From Catellatospora sp. IY07-71 (GTDB lineage: Bacteria > Actinomycetota > Actinomycetes > Mycobacteriales > Micromonosporaceae): DNA of 64,000 bases. The DNA lies in the NCBI RefSeq assembly GCF_018326265.1, contig NZ_AP023360.1, forward strand, positions 1,851,501 to 1,915,500, given 5' to 3'. Position numbers and translations under genes: made by a program. Positions within the stretch are counted from its first letter, which is position 1. Each line of letters opens with the position of its first letter. The notes below the pieces were generated by a model. The model made no database searches. It saw only the letters and a program-made list of their open reading frames with translations, and was not told the DNA's origin. Below, piece by piece: positions 26,162-34,159 of this stretch.

Positions 26162-27915
26162 CTCGGGTCCGGCGCATCGGCCGGGATCACGGCCGGCGGG
26201 GCCGCATGCTGCTTCGCCGGGCCGAGGGTGACGACCTCGTCCACCAGGCGCGGCCGCAGCGGCTTCGCCGGGCCGAACCAGCTTCCGCTCGGCTGGGGCA
26301 CCCACTTGGTGGAGATGGTGTCCACGCCGACCACGTAGATGCTCAGCGTGCCGTCGGGCGCGAAGCGCATCCGCAGGAAGCACTTGAAGTCCTCGATGCC
26401 CTGCCCGGCGAACAGTTCGTTCACGTTCACCTTGAACGTCGCCGCGACCAGCAGGTACAGCGACACCAGCAGCGCCGCGACCACCCCGGCGGGGGTCAGG
26501 TAGACGACGACGGCCAGCGCCGCCTGCACCGCGGGCTTGTAGTGGTCGAACGGCAGCGCGCGCCACAGGAACAGCCCGCCCACGCCCAGCGCCAGATGCG
26601 CTATGCCGTGCAGCGAGCCGAGGATTATCGGTTTCAGCCGGGCCTCGCCCTCGGTGAGGCCGACCGCGAAGAACACCGTCGAGGCCATGACCGCCGCCGT
26701 CATCAGGAAGATCGGCACGGTGAGGATGCGTCCCGCCGCGTTGTTGAACGACAGCATGAGCATCGTGTGCATGATGCCGAGCATCGTGGCGAAGCCCGGG
26801 TTGCGCCACGGCAGCCGGGCGAAGACCCCGCTGCCCAGCCAGCGCGAGCGCAGCTTCGTCGGGTAGGTCTTCTGCAGCTTGTACGGCATGCCCGTGCTCT
26901 GGCGGCGCACCTGCGAGTGCCGCGGCGGCACCTCGATCTGCTCGGGCAGGTGGTTGGTCGCCGCCATGTAGGCGCCGCCGCCGCCACAGGTGATCAACTG
27001 CCGGCCGATGTCGGACTGCGCGTACCGCGCGTAGTGGTGCAGGTCGCCGCTCAGCATCACCGCCACGTCCGCGCCGGTCGGGTCGATCACCGTACGCAGG
27101 AAGTAGTCGATGGTGTCGTAGTAGAGCGGGTGCTCCTCGGACTGGACCCAGGCCGGCTGCGGGGTGACCAGGATGATCCGGTCCCCGGGCTGGATGTTGG
27201 CGGCCACGCCCCGGAAATACTCCAGCTGCGGGTCGTCCATGTACGCCGCGCCCTGCGCGTCCAGCGCCAGCAGCCACCAGCGGTGCGGCAGCTGGAGCGC
27301 GAAGTACGACCGGGTCTGCTTGGTGCGCCAGCCGCCGATGCGCGAACCCTCGCGCCGCGCGAACAGGCGCAGGAACGCGGTCAGGCCGTCGTACCAGTCG
27401 TGGTTGCCGGGCAGCGCGAACAGCGTCGGCGGGTTCTCCGCGGGGACCTGCGGCAGCGCGGCCCGGTACGGGCCTTCGAAGCGGTCCTCGTACGCCTTGC
27501 CGCTCGCGGTCGGGTACACCGAGTCGCCGCCGAGCACCAGCACCCGGCCGCGCGGCAGCGTCTCGCCGCTCGCCTCGATCTGCTCCTGCGCCAGCAGGTA
27601 CGCCATGGTGTAGGTCGGGTTGAACCCGTCGCCGAGATCGGCGATGTAGTCCATCCACAACTCTTCGTCGTGCACGTGGTCGTCGTGGACCTTGGTGGGG
27701 AAGGCGTTCTGCAGCTCGCGCTTGTCCAGATAGGCGCCGAACTGCGCCGCGAACGCGACACGGACACCGGTGGCGGCCAGTTGCAGCGGGCTGAGCCAGG
27801 CCACGGCGCCCTGCGGAGTGAAACCGAGCTGCGCCGGCTCGAGTTTGGTCGGACGGTGTGTCCGGCCGCCGACCGGGGTGGGGTCGGAGGGGCTGCGCGG
27901 AGGGATCACGGTCAC
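26149..27915 (-). CDS. Membrane metallophosphoesterase
   Basis: A 588-residue protein in two halves. The N-terminal calcineurin-like phosphoesterase shows GGDSVYP, GNHDWYDG (metal-binding Asn-His-Asp) and SGDLHHY, spread over residues ~125-335. The C-terminal half has at least four membrane spans (around MTAAVMASTVFFAVGL, GSLHGIAHLALGVGGLFLW, AVVVYLTPAGVVAALLVSLY) and a final soluble segment (~515-588). The first metal ligand DxH is not clearly present, so metal coordination may be unusual. I choose GTG 27915 because TAGGCT lies 8 nt upstream; ATG 27960 in frame is an alternative. Substrate unknown. Confidence 0.85.
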   Translation of the reverse strand: MTVIPPRSPSDPTPVGGRTHRPTKLEPAQLGFTPQGAVAWLSPLQLAATGVRVAFAAQFGAYLDKRELQNAFPTKVHDDHVHDEELWMDYIADLGDGFNPTYTMAYLLAQEQIEASGETLPRGRVLVLGGDSVYPTASGKAYEDRFEGPYRAALPQVPAENPPTLFALPGNHDWYDGLTAFLRLFARREGSRIGGWRTKQTRSYFALQLPHRWWLLALDAQGAAYMDDPQLEYFRGVAANIQPGDRIILVTPQPAWVQSEEHPLYYDTIDYFLRTVIDPTGADVAVMLSGDLHHYARYAQSDIGRQLITCGGGGAYMAATNHLPEQIEVPPRHSQVRRQSTGMPYKLQKTYPTKLRSRWLGSGVFARLPWRNPGFATMLGIMHTMLMLSFNNAAGRILTVPIFLMTAAVMASTVFFAVGLTEGEARLKPIILGSLHGIAHLALGVGGLFLWRALPFDHYKPAVQAALAVVVYLTPAGVVAALLVSLYLLVAATFKVNVNELFAGQGIEDFKCFLRMRFAPDGTLSIYVVGVDTISTKWVPQPSGSWFGPAKPLRPRLVDEVVTLGPAKQHAAPPAVIPADAPDPSHTA

Positions 27916-27923
27916 AGCAGCGC

Positions 27924-27929
27924 AGCCTA
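27924..27929 (-). promoter_or_regulatory. -10 element TAGGCT before the metallophosphoesterase gene
   Basis: On the minus strand TAGGCT ends 8 nt before GTG 27915 with no ribosome binding site between, suggesting a leaderless mRNA. Confidence 0.4.
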
Positions 27930-28061
27930 GTCCGCAGTAGACCAGGTCGCACCAGCCCAACGGGCATTACCGGCCCGGTTGCCGCCAACCGGACACCTCC
28001 CGGCTGCCCGCCCCGCCTCCCGGGTCCGCCACCGCGCCTCCCGGCCGGCCGCCAGCGCCAA

Positions 28062-28122
28062 GATCGGCGTTTCGTGTCAGAACCCAGCGTCAAACCCGAG
28101 GTTTCGACACGAGATCGCGATC
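28062..28122. repeat. 61-bp palindromic intergenic element, copy 3
   Basis: Left arm 28062-28084 (GATCGGCGTTTCGTGTCAG...), 15-nt loop, right arm 28100-28122 (GGTTTCGACACGAGATCGCG...). It lies between divergently transcribed genes, so it cannot act simply as a terminator for either. Confidence 0.75.
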
Positions 28123-28162
28123 AACCCCAGTCGCGGACGAGTGGGTGGGCGAGTGGAGGTGG

Positions 28163-28181
28163 TTAGGGTACCCTTACCACA
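28163..28181. promoter_or_regulatory. Iron-box-like operator (DtxR/IdeR type) over the DUF2218 promoter
   Basis: The 19 bases from 28163 begin TTAGGGTACCCTTACC and match 15 of 19 positions of the DtxR/IdeR consensus TWAGGTWAGSCTWACCTWA. The site also reads as an imperfect palindrome around GTAC. It contains TAGGGT (28164-28169), a -10 candidate 11 nt before the ATG. Repressor binding here would block transcription when iron is plentiful. Confidence 0.5.
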
Positions 28182-28477
28182 TGATGATCACTGAGGGGAG
28201 CGCCCCCACCGAACGCGCCGGCCGGTACCTCAAGCAGGTGCTCAGCCACTTCAGCCACAAGATCGACGTGGAGCTCGCCGAGGACCGCGGCACCGCCGTG
28301 TTCGGGGCCGGCCGTGCCGAGCTGACCGCCACCCCCGAGGCCCTCGTGGTCCGCATCGAGGCCGCCGACGCGGAGCAGGCCGCCAACGTCGAGCGGGTGA
28401 TCGTGAGCCACGCCGAGCGCTTCGGCGAGAAGGACGGCCTCAGGTTCGGGCAGTTCACGCCCGTGGCCGCGGCTTGA
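28181..28477 (+). CDS. DUF2218 domain protein
   Basis: A 98-residue protein: ERAGRYLKQVLSHFSHKID opens the domain, then AVFGAGRAELTATPEAL and the helix EQAANVERVIVSHAERFG. DUF2218 proteins are often found with siderophore or iron-uptake genes in actinobacteria and proteobacteria; their biochemistry is unknown. ATG 28181 is used; ATG 28184 is equally possible. The iron-box-like sequence immediately upstream supports an iron-related role. It stands alone, followed by tRNA-Thr. Confidence 0.88.
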   Translation: MMITEGSAPTERAGRYLKQVLSHFSHKIDVELAEDRGTAVFGAGRAELTATPEALVVRIEAADAEQAANVERVIVSHAERFGEKDGLRFGQFTPVAAA

Positions 28478-28497
28478 TGTGACCCGCCGCCTACCCG

Positions 28498-28528
28498 TTG
28501 GCCGCGGGCGCATCTGATCGCGTATAGT
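28498..28528 (+). promoter_or_regulatory. Candidate tRNA promoter
   Basis: TTGGCC (28498-28503) and TATAGT (28523-28528) are 19 bp apart, with the -10 ending 11 bp before the tRNA 5' end. Confidence 0.45.
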
Positions 28529-28539
28529 GATGCGACGTT

Positions 28540-28615
28540 GCCGCCTTAGCTCAGTCGGTAGAGCGTGTTACTCGTAATAACAAGGTCGACGGTTCGATTC
28601 CGTCAGGCGGCTCCA
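28540..28615 (+). tRNA. tRNA-Thr (anticodon CGT)
   Basis: The 76-nt cloverleaf includes an encoded CCA. The acceptor stem pairs GCCGCCT with AGGCGGC; the D-arm has AGCTCAGTCGGTAGAGC; the anticodon arm TGTTA-CTCGTAA-TAACA gives anticodon CGT for ACG codons. The T-arm carries GGTTCGATTCC. A promoter precedes it and a strong terminator follows 5 bases later, so it is a single-gene transcript. No integrase or duplicated tRNA end flanks it. Confidence 0.96.
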
Positions 28616-28620
28616 CTGGT

Positions 28621-28657
28621 CAAGGGCCGGTCCTCCATCACGGAGGACCGGCCCTTG
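28621..28657. terminator. Strong bidirectional terminator after tRNA-Thr
   Basis: A perfect 16-bp stem (28621-28636 with 28642-28657) around ATCAC is followed by ATCGTTT. It separates the tRNA from the convergent DUF4173 gene ending at 28676. Confidence 0.88.
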
Positions 28658-28675
28658 ATCGTTTGCGTCCCGGCT

Positions 28676-30229
28676 TCAGCCGCCCCGCTGGTACGGGTCG
28701 GGCGTGCCGGTCGAGCACCGCGCCTGCCAGCCCGGCTGGGGCGGGCGCGCGTCGAGCAGCTCCCGGGCCCGGGCGCGGGAGAGGTTGAAGGCGTACCAGG
28801 GGTCCGGTTCGCGCAGCCGGTCGGCGAGCGGCCCGAGGGCGCAGCTGCGTTGCGGCTCGGGTAGCCGGTCGAGTTCGGCGGCGGCGTCGGCCGACAGCAT
28901 CGCGAGGTAGCTCGCGTCGAGGTGCCCGTCCTGCTCGAAGCGCCCGATCACGGTGCGCGCCACCAGCGCGTCCGGGTCGACGGCGACCAGCCCGCCGAGC
29001 ACGGCCAGGGCCGAGCCGAGCAGCGCGTGGGGCAGCCACCGGGCCCGCAGCCGGACGCCTGCCACCAGGATCACGACGAACACCACGCCGAGCCACAGCA
29101 CCAGCGCGTCGGCCAGCAGCCGGGGCCGGGTGAAGCCGTACGCCTGCACGTACAGCGCCATCCGGGTCACCGCAGAGGCGACGACGACCAGGGTGAACAG
29201 GCAGAGGATCCCGCCGAGCGCGCGCAGCAGCAGGCGACGGCCCGGGGTGTCGCGCGCCGCGTGCGCCGCGAGGACGGCCACCACGCCCAGCGTGAGCAGG
29301 GTGACGGTGAGCAGCTGGCCGAATCCGCCGCGGGCGTACTCGGCGTAGCTGGGCCCGGCCGGGTCGAGCACGTATGCGTGGCCGCGGAACCAGGTCGTCA
29401 CCTGTACTGCCACGAAGGCCCCGAACAGCAGGTCGAGCAGCGCCAGGGTGGGCACCCACTCGCCGGGCAGCAGCGGGCCGCGCCGGGTCCGGCCGCCGGG
29501 CCGTGCCGCCGGACCTGACCCGCCGGGCCGGGCGGCGGTGACGGCGGCTGAGGCGGCGGTGCCGGTGGCCGGAGGGGCCGGATCGGCGGCTGGTGGTGTC
29601 GTGTCGGCCGCCAGGGTCGAGCCGACCGCTGTGGGCAGGTCGCGTGCTCGTCGGCGGGCGAGGTGGGCGACCGCCACGCCGAGCAGCGCAGCGACGGTGA
29701 AGCCGCCGACGGCCCGGATGATCTCGCCGGGGCCGGGCAGGAGGCCGGCGAGGAACCTGGCGAACACGCCGTCGGCCGCCGTGAAGAGGGCGCCGAAGAC
29801 GGTCACGGCGACCAGCGCGACCAGCCAGCCGAGCAGCGCCCGCGGGCCCGGGCGTGGCGGCGAGCCGTCACGTCCGCCCCCGTCACGACGGTCTCCCAGG
29901 TCTTCGCGCAGCCCGGTCACGGCGGCCGACGGCAGGATTCGCGGGGCCAGCAGCAGCCCGCGCCAGGTGAGCGGACCTCCGGCGGCCAGCGAGGCGAGCA
30001 GCAGCGCGGCGGCCAGGCAGAGCAGGAACAGCCACGGTGCGGCGCGCCACGCGCCCACCCCGACCAGCACGACTGCGGCCACCGCGAGACCGATGGCGGC
30101 GGGCCTCGGGCGGGCACGGCCGCGCAGCGTCGCCGCCAGCAGGATCACCGCGACGAGCGCCCAGCCCACACCGAGACTGGTCAGAGGCAGGGCCGCCGCT
30201 CCCGCCAGCCCCGCGATCAGCACGGCCAT
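28676..30229 (-). CDS. DUF4173 family integral membrane protein
   Basis: A 517-residue polytopic membrane protein with about ten hydrophobic spans (for example VALVAVTVFGALFTAADG and LLLRALGGILCLFTLVVVAS). The signature YAEYARGGFGQLL followed by TLLTLGVV places it in DUF4173/DUF4153. A Pro/Ala/Thr-rich cytoplasmic linker (~205-250) splits the spans, and the C-terminal ~90 residues (LSADAAAELDRLPEPQR) are soluble. ATG 30229 is chosen because GGAGG lies 5 bases upstream; in-frame ATG 30241 contains that site. Function unknown. Confidence 0.82.
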   Translation of the reverse strand: MAVLIAGLAGAAALPLTSLGVGWALVAVILLAATLRGRARPRPAAIGLAVAAVVLVGVGAWRAAPWLFLLCLAAALLLASLAAGGPLTWRGLLLAPRILPSAAVTGLREDLGDRRDGGGRDGSPPRPGPRALLGWLVALVAVTVFGALFTAADGVFARFLAGLLPGPGEIIRAVGGFTVAALLGVAVAHLARRRARDLPTAVGSTLAADTTPPAADPAPPATGTAASAAVTAARPGGSGPAARPGGRTRRGPLLPGEWVPTLALLDLLFGAFVAVQVTTWFRGHAYVLDPAGPSYAEYARGGFGQLLTVTLLTLGVVAVLAAHAARDTPGRRLLLRALGGILCLFTLVVVASAVTRMALYVQAYGFTRPRLLADALVLWLGVVFVVILVAGVRLRARWLPHALLGSALAVLGGLVAVDPDALVARTVIGRFEQDGHLDASYLAMLSADAAAELDRLPEPQRSCALGPLADRLREPDPWYAFNLSRARARELLDARPPQPGWQARCSTGTPDPYQRGG

Positions 30230-30389
30230 CGTCGCCTCCATATTCAGTCTGCCGTCATATAGCGGCGACCGTACATTGAAGCGCGCGGCGTGTCTACCGC
30301 CCGACGAGATATATCGTGCACCGTACTATCGGCCGACGCCCGCGCGCGCGACCCCGGACCCCCGGCTGGGCGGGCAGCCGGCGCGACTC

Positions 30390-31742
30390 TTACGGAGTTG
30401 CGGCTTCCACGGCTGGTTGCAGGCCCGGGTCTTGGAAAGTCGCGCCAGGGGCGATGGCGGCCTCGCGAGCGGCGGCGATCTTGGCGGCGCGGGCGGCTTC
30501 CTCGGCCTGCTTGCGGGCGAGGCCCTCGCGGCCGTCGTACTTGAGGAAGGCGGGCAGGGCGGCGGCGAGCGCGCCGGTGCCGACGACGCAGAGCACGCCG
30601 CCCCAGACGACCGCCCCGGCCGGGCCCCACCAGCGGGCGCTGAGCCCGGCGCGGGTCTGGCCGAGCATCGGGCCGGTGAGGTACGACAGCATCTCGATCC
30701 CGGCGAGCCGCCCGCGCAGGTGGTCGGGGATGGTCTGGTTCCAGATGATGCCCCGGAACAGCCCGGAGATCATGTCGGAGGCGCCCGCCACGACCAGGCC
30801 CAGCAGCGCCAGCCACAGCGACCCGGCCATGCCGAACAGCACGATGCCCAGGCCCCACGCGCCCGCGGCGATGAGCACGGCCAGGCCGTGCCGGTGCACT
30901 CGGGCGGTCCAGCCTGAGGTGAGCGTGACCAGCATCGACCCGGCGGCCAGCGCCGCGTAGAACAGGCCGAGCACGGACGCGCCGCCGTACCGGTCGGCGA
31001 CCCACGGGTAGAGCGCCACCGGGAACGCGAAGAACATCGCGTTGATGTCGATCAGGTACGTGCCGATCAGCTCGGGACGGCTGCGGGCATACCGGACGCC
31101 TTCCACGACCGAGCGCAGCGAGGGCCGGTCGGCGGCCTCCGGCGGGGCGATGGACCGCACCATGGCGAAGCAGGTCAGCGACACCGCGTAGGTGGCCAGG
31201 TCGAACGCGAAGACCCAGGCCACGTCGAAGTTGGCGATCATGAGACCGGCCAGGGTGGGCCCGGCGATCTGCGCGATCTGCCAGCGCAGCGAGTTGAGCG
31301 CGCCGACGGCGGGCATCTCCTCGGCGGGGGCGAGCCGCGGCATCATCGCGTCCATCGCGGGCCGGTGGACGCCGTCGATCGCGGCGCCCAGGGCGGCGAT
31401 GACGAACAGCACCCAGACCTTCGGCGTGCCGACGAGCGCGTTGAGCAGCAGCAGCGCGGCGAGTACGGCGAGCGCGGCCTCGGCCCAGAAGACGAGCTTG
31501 CGCCGGTCCACGTAGTCGGCCAGCGCGCCGCCGACGAACGCCATGAACAGCAGCGGCACCAGTTCGGCCACGCCGAGCAGGCCGACGATGAGCGTATCGC
31601 CGGTCATCTGCTTGAGCTGGAACGGGATGGTGACGTATGTGATCATCGAGCCGAAGCTGCTGACCCCGGCGGCCGTGTACACCAGGCGGAAGTCGCGCCG
31701 GCGCAGCGGCCTCACGTCCAGCGCGAAGCGCTTCAAGCTCAT
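30390..31742 (-). CDS. MFS transporter (EntS-like / DHA3 group)
   Basis: A 450-residue transporter with about 12 membrane spans. FRLVYTAAGVSSFGSMITYV is the typical first helix, and ADYVDRRKLVFW the loop 2-3 motif. The DHA3 group includes the enterobactin exporter EntS and macrolide exporters, but sequence alone cannot give the substrate. The charged C-terminal tail (LARKQAEEAARAAKIAAAREA) looks coiled-coil. GTG 31745 and ATG 31742 are adjacent possible starts with no clear ribosome binding site. The 148-bp gap to the DUF4173 gene downstream shows nothing recognisable. Confidence 0.88.
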   Translation of the reverse strand: MSLKRFALDVRPLRRRDFRLVYTAAGVSSFGSMITYVTIPFQLKQMTGDTLIVGLLGVAELVPLLFMAFVGGALADYVDRRKLVFWAEAALAVLAALLLLNALVGTPKVWVLFVIAALGAAIDGVHRPAMDAMMPRLAPAEEMPAVGALNSLRWQIAQIAGPTLAGLMIANFDVAWVFAFDLATYAVSLTCFAMVRSIAPPEAADRPSLRSVVEGVRYARSRPELIGTYLIDINAMFFAFPVALYPWVADRYGGASVLGLFYAALAAGSMLVTLTSGWTARVHRHGLAVLIAAGAWGLGIVLFGMAGSLWLALLGLVVAGASDMISGLFRGIIWNQTIPDHLRGRLAGIEMLSYLTGPMLGQTRAGLSARWWGPAGAVVWGGVLCVVGTGALAAALPAFLKYDGREGLARKQAEEAARAAKIAAAREAAIAPGATFQDPGLQPAVEAATP

Positions 31743-31794
31743 CACGTGCGCAGATGATGCCGGGTAAGGGGTGCCCCGGCAAGCCGATAACCGC

Positions 31795-32292
31795 TCAGTC
31801 GGAGTAGATCTCGCCGGTGGCCTCGAAGCGGGCGAGGTGGTCCAGCGTCCACAGCACCGCGCCGGAGGTCGGCTCGGGCAGGTCGTCCGGGTGGAACCAG
31901 CCCGCGTCGGACGCCTCGTACGGGTCCGGGGTGAGCTCGCCGGAGACCTCGGTCAGCAGGTATGAGCCGGAGATGTGCTGGTAGGTGTCGCCGAAGACGT
32001 TGGTGAAGGTGTACTGCGGCCCGGACAGGAAGGCGAACAGCGTGGCCCGCCCCGCCTTGAGCCCGGTCTCCTCGAAGGTCTCCCGGATCGCGCAGTCGCG
32101 CATCGACTCGCCGAGTTCCATCGCGCCAGCGGGGAAGGCCCAGTAGCCGTTGTCCGTCCGCTTGATCAGCAGGATCCGTCCCTGCTCGTCCCGGATGACG
32201 CCGCGCGCCCCGAGGAAGAACAGGGTGGCGTCGCCCATGGCCGCGCGCATCCTGCCGTGGTACGAGTTGACCCAGCCGTCCTCAGCACCCAT
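31795..32292 (-). CDS. NUDIX hydrolase
   Basis: A 165-residue protein with a complete Nudix box, GAMELGESMRDCAIRETFEE followed by TGL, which coordinates Mg2+ and hydrolyses a nucleoside diphosphate linked to another moiety. The flanking ILLIKRTDNGYWAFPAGAME is typical of substrate-binding strands. Substrate cannot be told. ATG 32292 is preferred over GTG 32301 because TAGGGT ends 7 nt upstream of it. It is divergent from the Ku gene, 65 bp apart. Confidence 0.9.
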   Translation of the reverse strand: MGAEDGWVNSYHGRMRAAMGDATLFFLGARGVIRDEQGRILLIKRTDNGYWAFPAGAMELGESMRDCAIRETFEETGLKAGRATLFAFLSGPQYTFTNVFGDTYQHISGSYLLTEVSGELTPDPYEASDAGWFHPDDLPEPTSGAVLWTLDHLARFEATGEIYSD

Positions 32293-32299
32293 GGATGCC

Positions 32300-32305
32300 A
32301 CCCTA
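32300..32305 (-). promoter_or_regulatory. -10 element TAGGGT before the Nudix gene
   Basis: On the minus strand TAGGGT ends 7 nt before ATG 32292. It overlaps the alternative GTG at 32301, which argues for the ATG and a leaderless transcript. Confidence 0.5.
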
Positions 32306-32345
32306 GAACCCCGCTGTTCGCGCAGTACAGGCCGCTCTATCGGGG

Positions 32346-32351
32346 CATACT
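32346..32351 (+). promoter_or_regulatory. -10-like element CATACT before the Ku gene
   Basis: CATACT ends 6 nt before ATG 32358, and TTCCCAT between them has no ribosome binding site. It deviates from TAnnnT only at the first base. Confidence 0.35.
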
Positions 32352-32357
32352 TCCCAT

Positions 32358-33344
32358 ATGAGGGCGATCTGGAAGGGTGCCGTCTCCTTCGGGCTGGTCT
32401 CCATCTCGGTGAAGCTCTACTCCGCCACGGAGGAGAAGGACATCCGGTTCCACCAGGTGCACAAGGCCGACGGGGGCCGGATCAAGTACCAGCGTGTCTG
32501 TGCCATCGACGGCGAGCAGGTCAGCTACGACCAGATCGCCAAGGGGTACGACATGGGCGGCGGCGAGATGGTGGTGCTCACCGACGAGGACTTCAAGAAC
32601 CTCCCGCTGACCAGCTCACGGGCGATCGAGGTGCTGGAGTTCGTGCCGAACGAGCAGATCGACCCGATCCTGTACGACAAGGCGTACTACCTGGAGCCGG
32701 ACGGGGCCGCCGGGGTCAAGCCGTACCTGCTGCTGCGCGAGGCGCTGGCGCACGTGGACCGGGTCGCCGTGGTGAAGGTGGCGCTGCGCCAGCGGGAGAC
32801 CCTGGCGACGGTACGCGTGCACGAGGGCGTGCTGGTGCTCAACACCATGCTGTGGCCGGACGAGGTGCGCGAGCCGGCCTTCGACTTCCTCGACGACGCC
32901 GTGCAGGTGCGCCCGCAGGAGGTCAAGATGGCCGAGTCGCTGGTCGACTCGATGTCGGGCGACTTCAAGCCGGAGGAGTTCACCGACGCCTACCGCGAGG
33001 CGCTGCAGCAGGTCATCGACGTGAAGGTCGGTAAGAAGGACACGGTGGTGCAGCCGACCACCGAGGAGCCGATCGCGCCGACGGTCGACCTGATGGCGGC
33101 GCTGCGCGAGTCGGTGGAGCGGGCCCGCGCGGCCCGGGGCGGGGCGGAGGAGAAGCGCACCGGCGGCCACGCCACGGTGACCCCGATCAAGAAGGCGGCG
33201 AAGAAGGCCGAGCCGCAGGAGGCCGCGCCCAAGAAGAGCACGGCCAAGAAGGCGGCGCCGGCCAAGGCCGCCGCCAAGAAGAGCACGACGGCGAAGAAGA
33301 CGACCGCGAAGAAGACCCCGGCGAAGAAGGCCAAGGCAGCTTGA
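32358..33344 (+). CDS. ku: Non-homologous end-joining protein Ku
   Basis: The 328-residue homodimeric Ku binds broken DNA ends and recruits the ligase and polymerase encoded downstream. The N-terminus MRAIWKGAVSFGLVSISVKL is diagnostic. The Ku core runs to about residue 255 (MAESLVDSMSGDFKPEEFTDAYR near its end). The C-terminus (~275-328) is a lysine-rich tail with repeated AKK/TAKK units, as in actinobacterial Ku proteins, where it aids DNA binding. Its TGA overlaps the ligase start in a TTGA arrangement, the first of two coupled overlaps in this operon. Confidence 0.97.
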   Translation: MRAIWKGAVSFGLVSISVKLYSATEEKDIRFHQVHKADGGRIKYQRVCAIDGEQVSYDQIAKGYDMGGGEMVVLTDEDFKNLPLTSSRAIEVLEFVPNEQIDPILYDKAYYLEPDGAAGVKPYLLLREALAHVDRVAVVKVALRQRETLATVRVHEGVLVLNTMLWPDEVREPAFDFLDDAVQVRPQEVKMAESLVDSMSGDFKPEEFTDAYREALQQVIDVKVGKKDTVVQPTTEEPIAPTVDLMAALRESVERARAARGGAEEKRTGGHATVTPIKKAAKKAEPQEAAPKKSTAKKAAPAKAAAKKSTTAKKTTAKKTPAKKAKAA

Positions 33345-34159
33345 TCCGGTACGCGCCGATGCTGGCTACGGCCGGCCCGCTGCCCAGCGGCCCGCAGTGG
33401 GCGTACGAGGTGAAGTGGGACGGCTTCCGGGCCGTCTACGCCGCCGGGCGCTTCCACGGCCGGTCCGGGCGGCAGCTGACCGGGCCGCGCATGCCCGAGC
33501 TGGCCGAGGTGCTCGACGGTGAGCTGGTCGCCTTCGACGCGCACGGCAGGCCCAGCTTCCAGGCCCTGCAGCAGGGCGTGCCCCCGGTGTACGTGGCGTT
33601 CGACGTGATCCGGCTCGACCTCGCCTACGACGAGCGCCGGGCGGTGCTGGACGGGCTGGGTCTGGCCACGGTGTCGCCGAGCTTCGAGGACGGCCAGGCC
33701 GTCGTCGCCGCCGCGCGTGAGCTGGGCCTGGAGGGTGTGGTCGCCAAGCGCCGGTCTTCCCGCTACCAGCCCGGGATGCGCTCGCCCGACTGGGTCAAGT
33801 GGAAGTTCGTACGCACCGGCGAGTTCGTGATCGGCGGCTGGCGGCCCGGCGCCCACCCGCTCGGCGCGCTGCTGATCGGCACCCCGCTGCCGGACGGCAC
33901 GCTGCGCTACCGGGGGCGGGTCGGCGGCGGCCTGACCGTGCGGGTGGAGCGGGCGCTGCTGCCGGTGCTGCGGGAGCTTTCCCGCGAGGCGTCGCCGTTC
34001 ACCGGCCCGGCCGAGGCCGGCGCCTGGGTGGAGCCGCTGCTCGTGGTGGAGGTCCGCTACAGCGAGATCACCCCCGACGGGCGGCTGCGCTTCCCGGTGT
34101 TCCTGCGGCTGCGACCCGACAAGCTGCCCGGCGACTGCGTGGGCGAGGACTGCGGATGA
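33341..34159 (+). CDS. ATP-dependent DNA ligase (LigD ligase-domain type)
   Basis: A compact 272-residue ligase. Motif I is YEVKWDGFR, with Lys25 the adenylated residue; DGELVAFD (motif III), EGVVAKR (motif IV) and WVKWKF (motif V) follow, then an OB-fold with PVFLRLRPDK near the end. In Mycobacterium LigD this domain is one part of a large fused protein; here it is a separate gene. I take TTG 33341, whose TTGA overlap with the Ku stop and upstream GAAGAAGG suggest coupling; in-frame ATG 33359 is the alternative. It should seal ends in NHEJ. Confidence 0.92.
   Translation: MIRYAPMLATAGPLPSGPQWAYEVKWDGFRAVYAAGRFHGRSGRQLTGPRMPELAEVLDGELVAFDAHGRPSFQALQQGVPPVYVAFDVIRLDLAYDERRAVLDGLGLATVSPSFEDGQAVVAAARELGLEGVVAKRRSSRYQPGMRSPDWVKWKFVRTGEFVIGGWRPGAHPLGALLIGTPLPDGTLRYRGRVGGGLTVRVERALLPVLRELSREASPFTGPAEAGAWVEPLLVVEVRYSEITPDGRLRFPVFLRLRPDKLPGDCVGEDCG

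Noticed and set aside
28540-28615. tRNA-Thr as an integration site of a mobile element
   Set aside because: No integrase, no duplicated tRNA 3' end and no phage-like genes nearby.
30390-31742. MFS transporter as part of a siderophore system because of its EntS-like type
   Set aside because: No siderophore synthesis or iron-uptake genes accompany it; the DUF2218 iron-box lies 2 kb away on another transcription unit.
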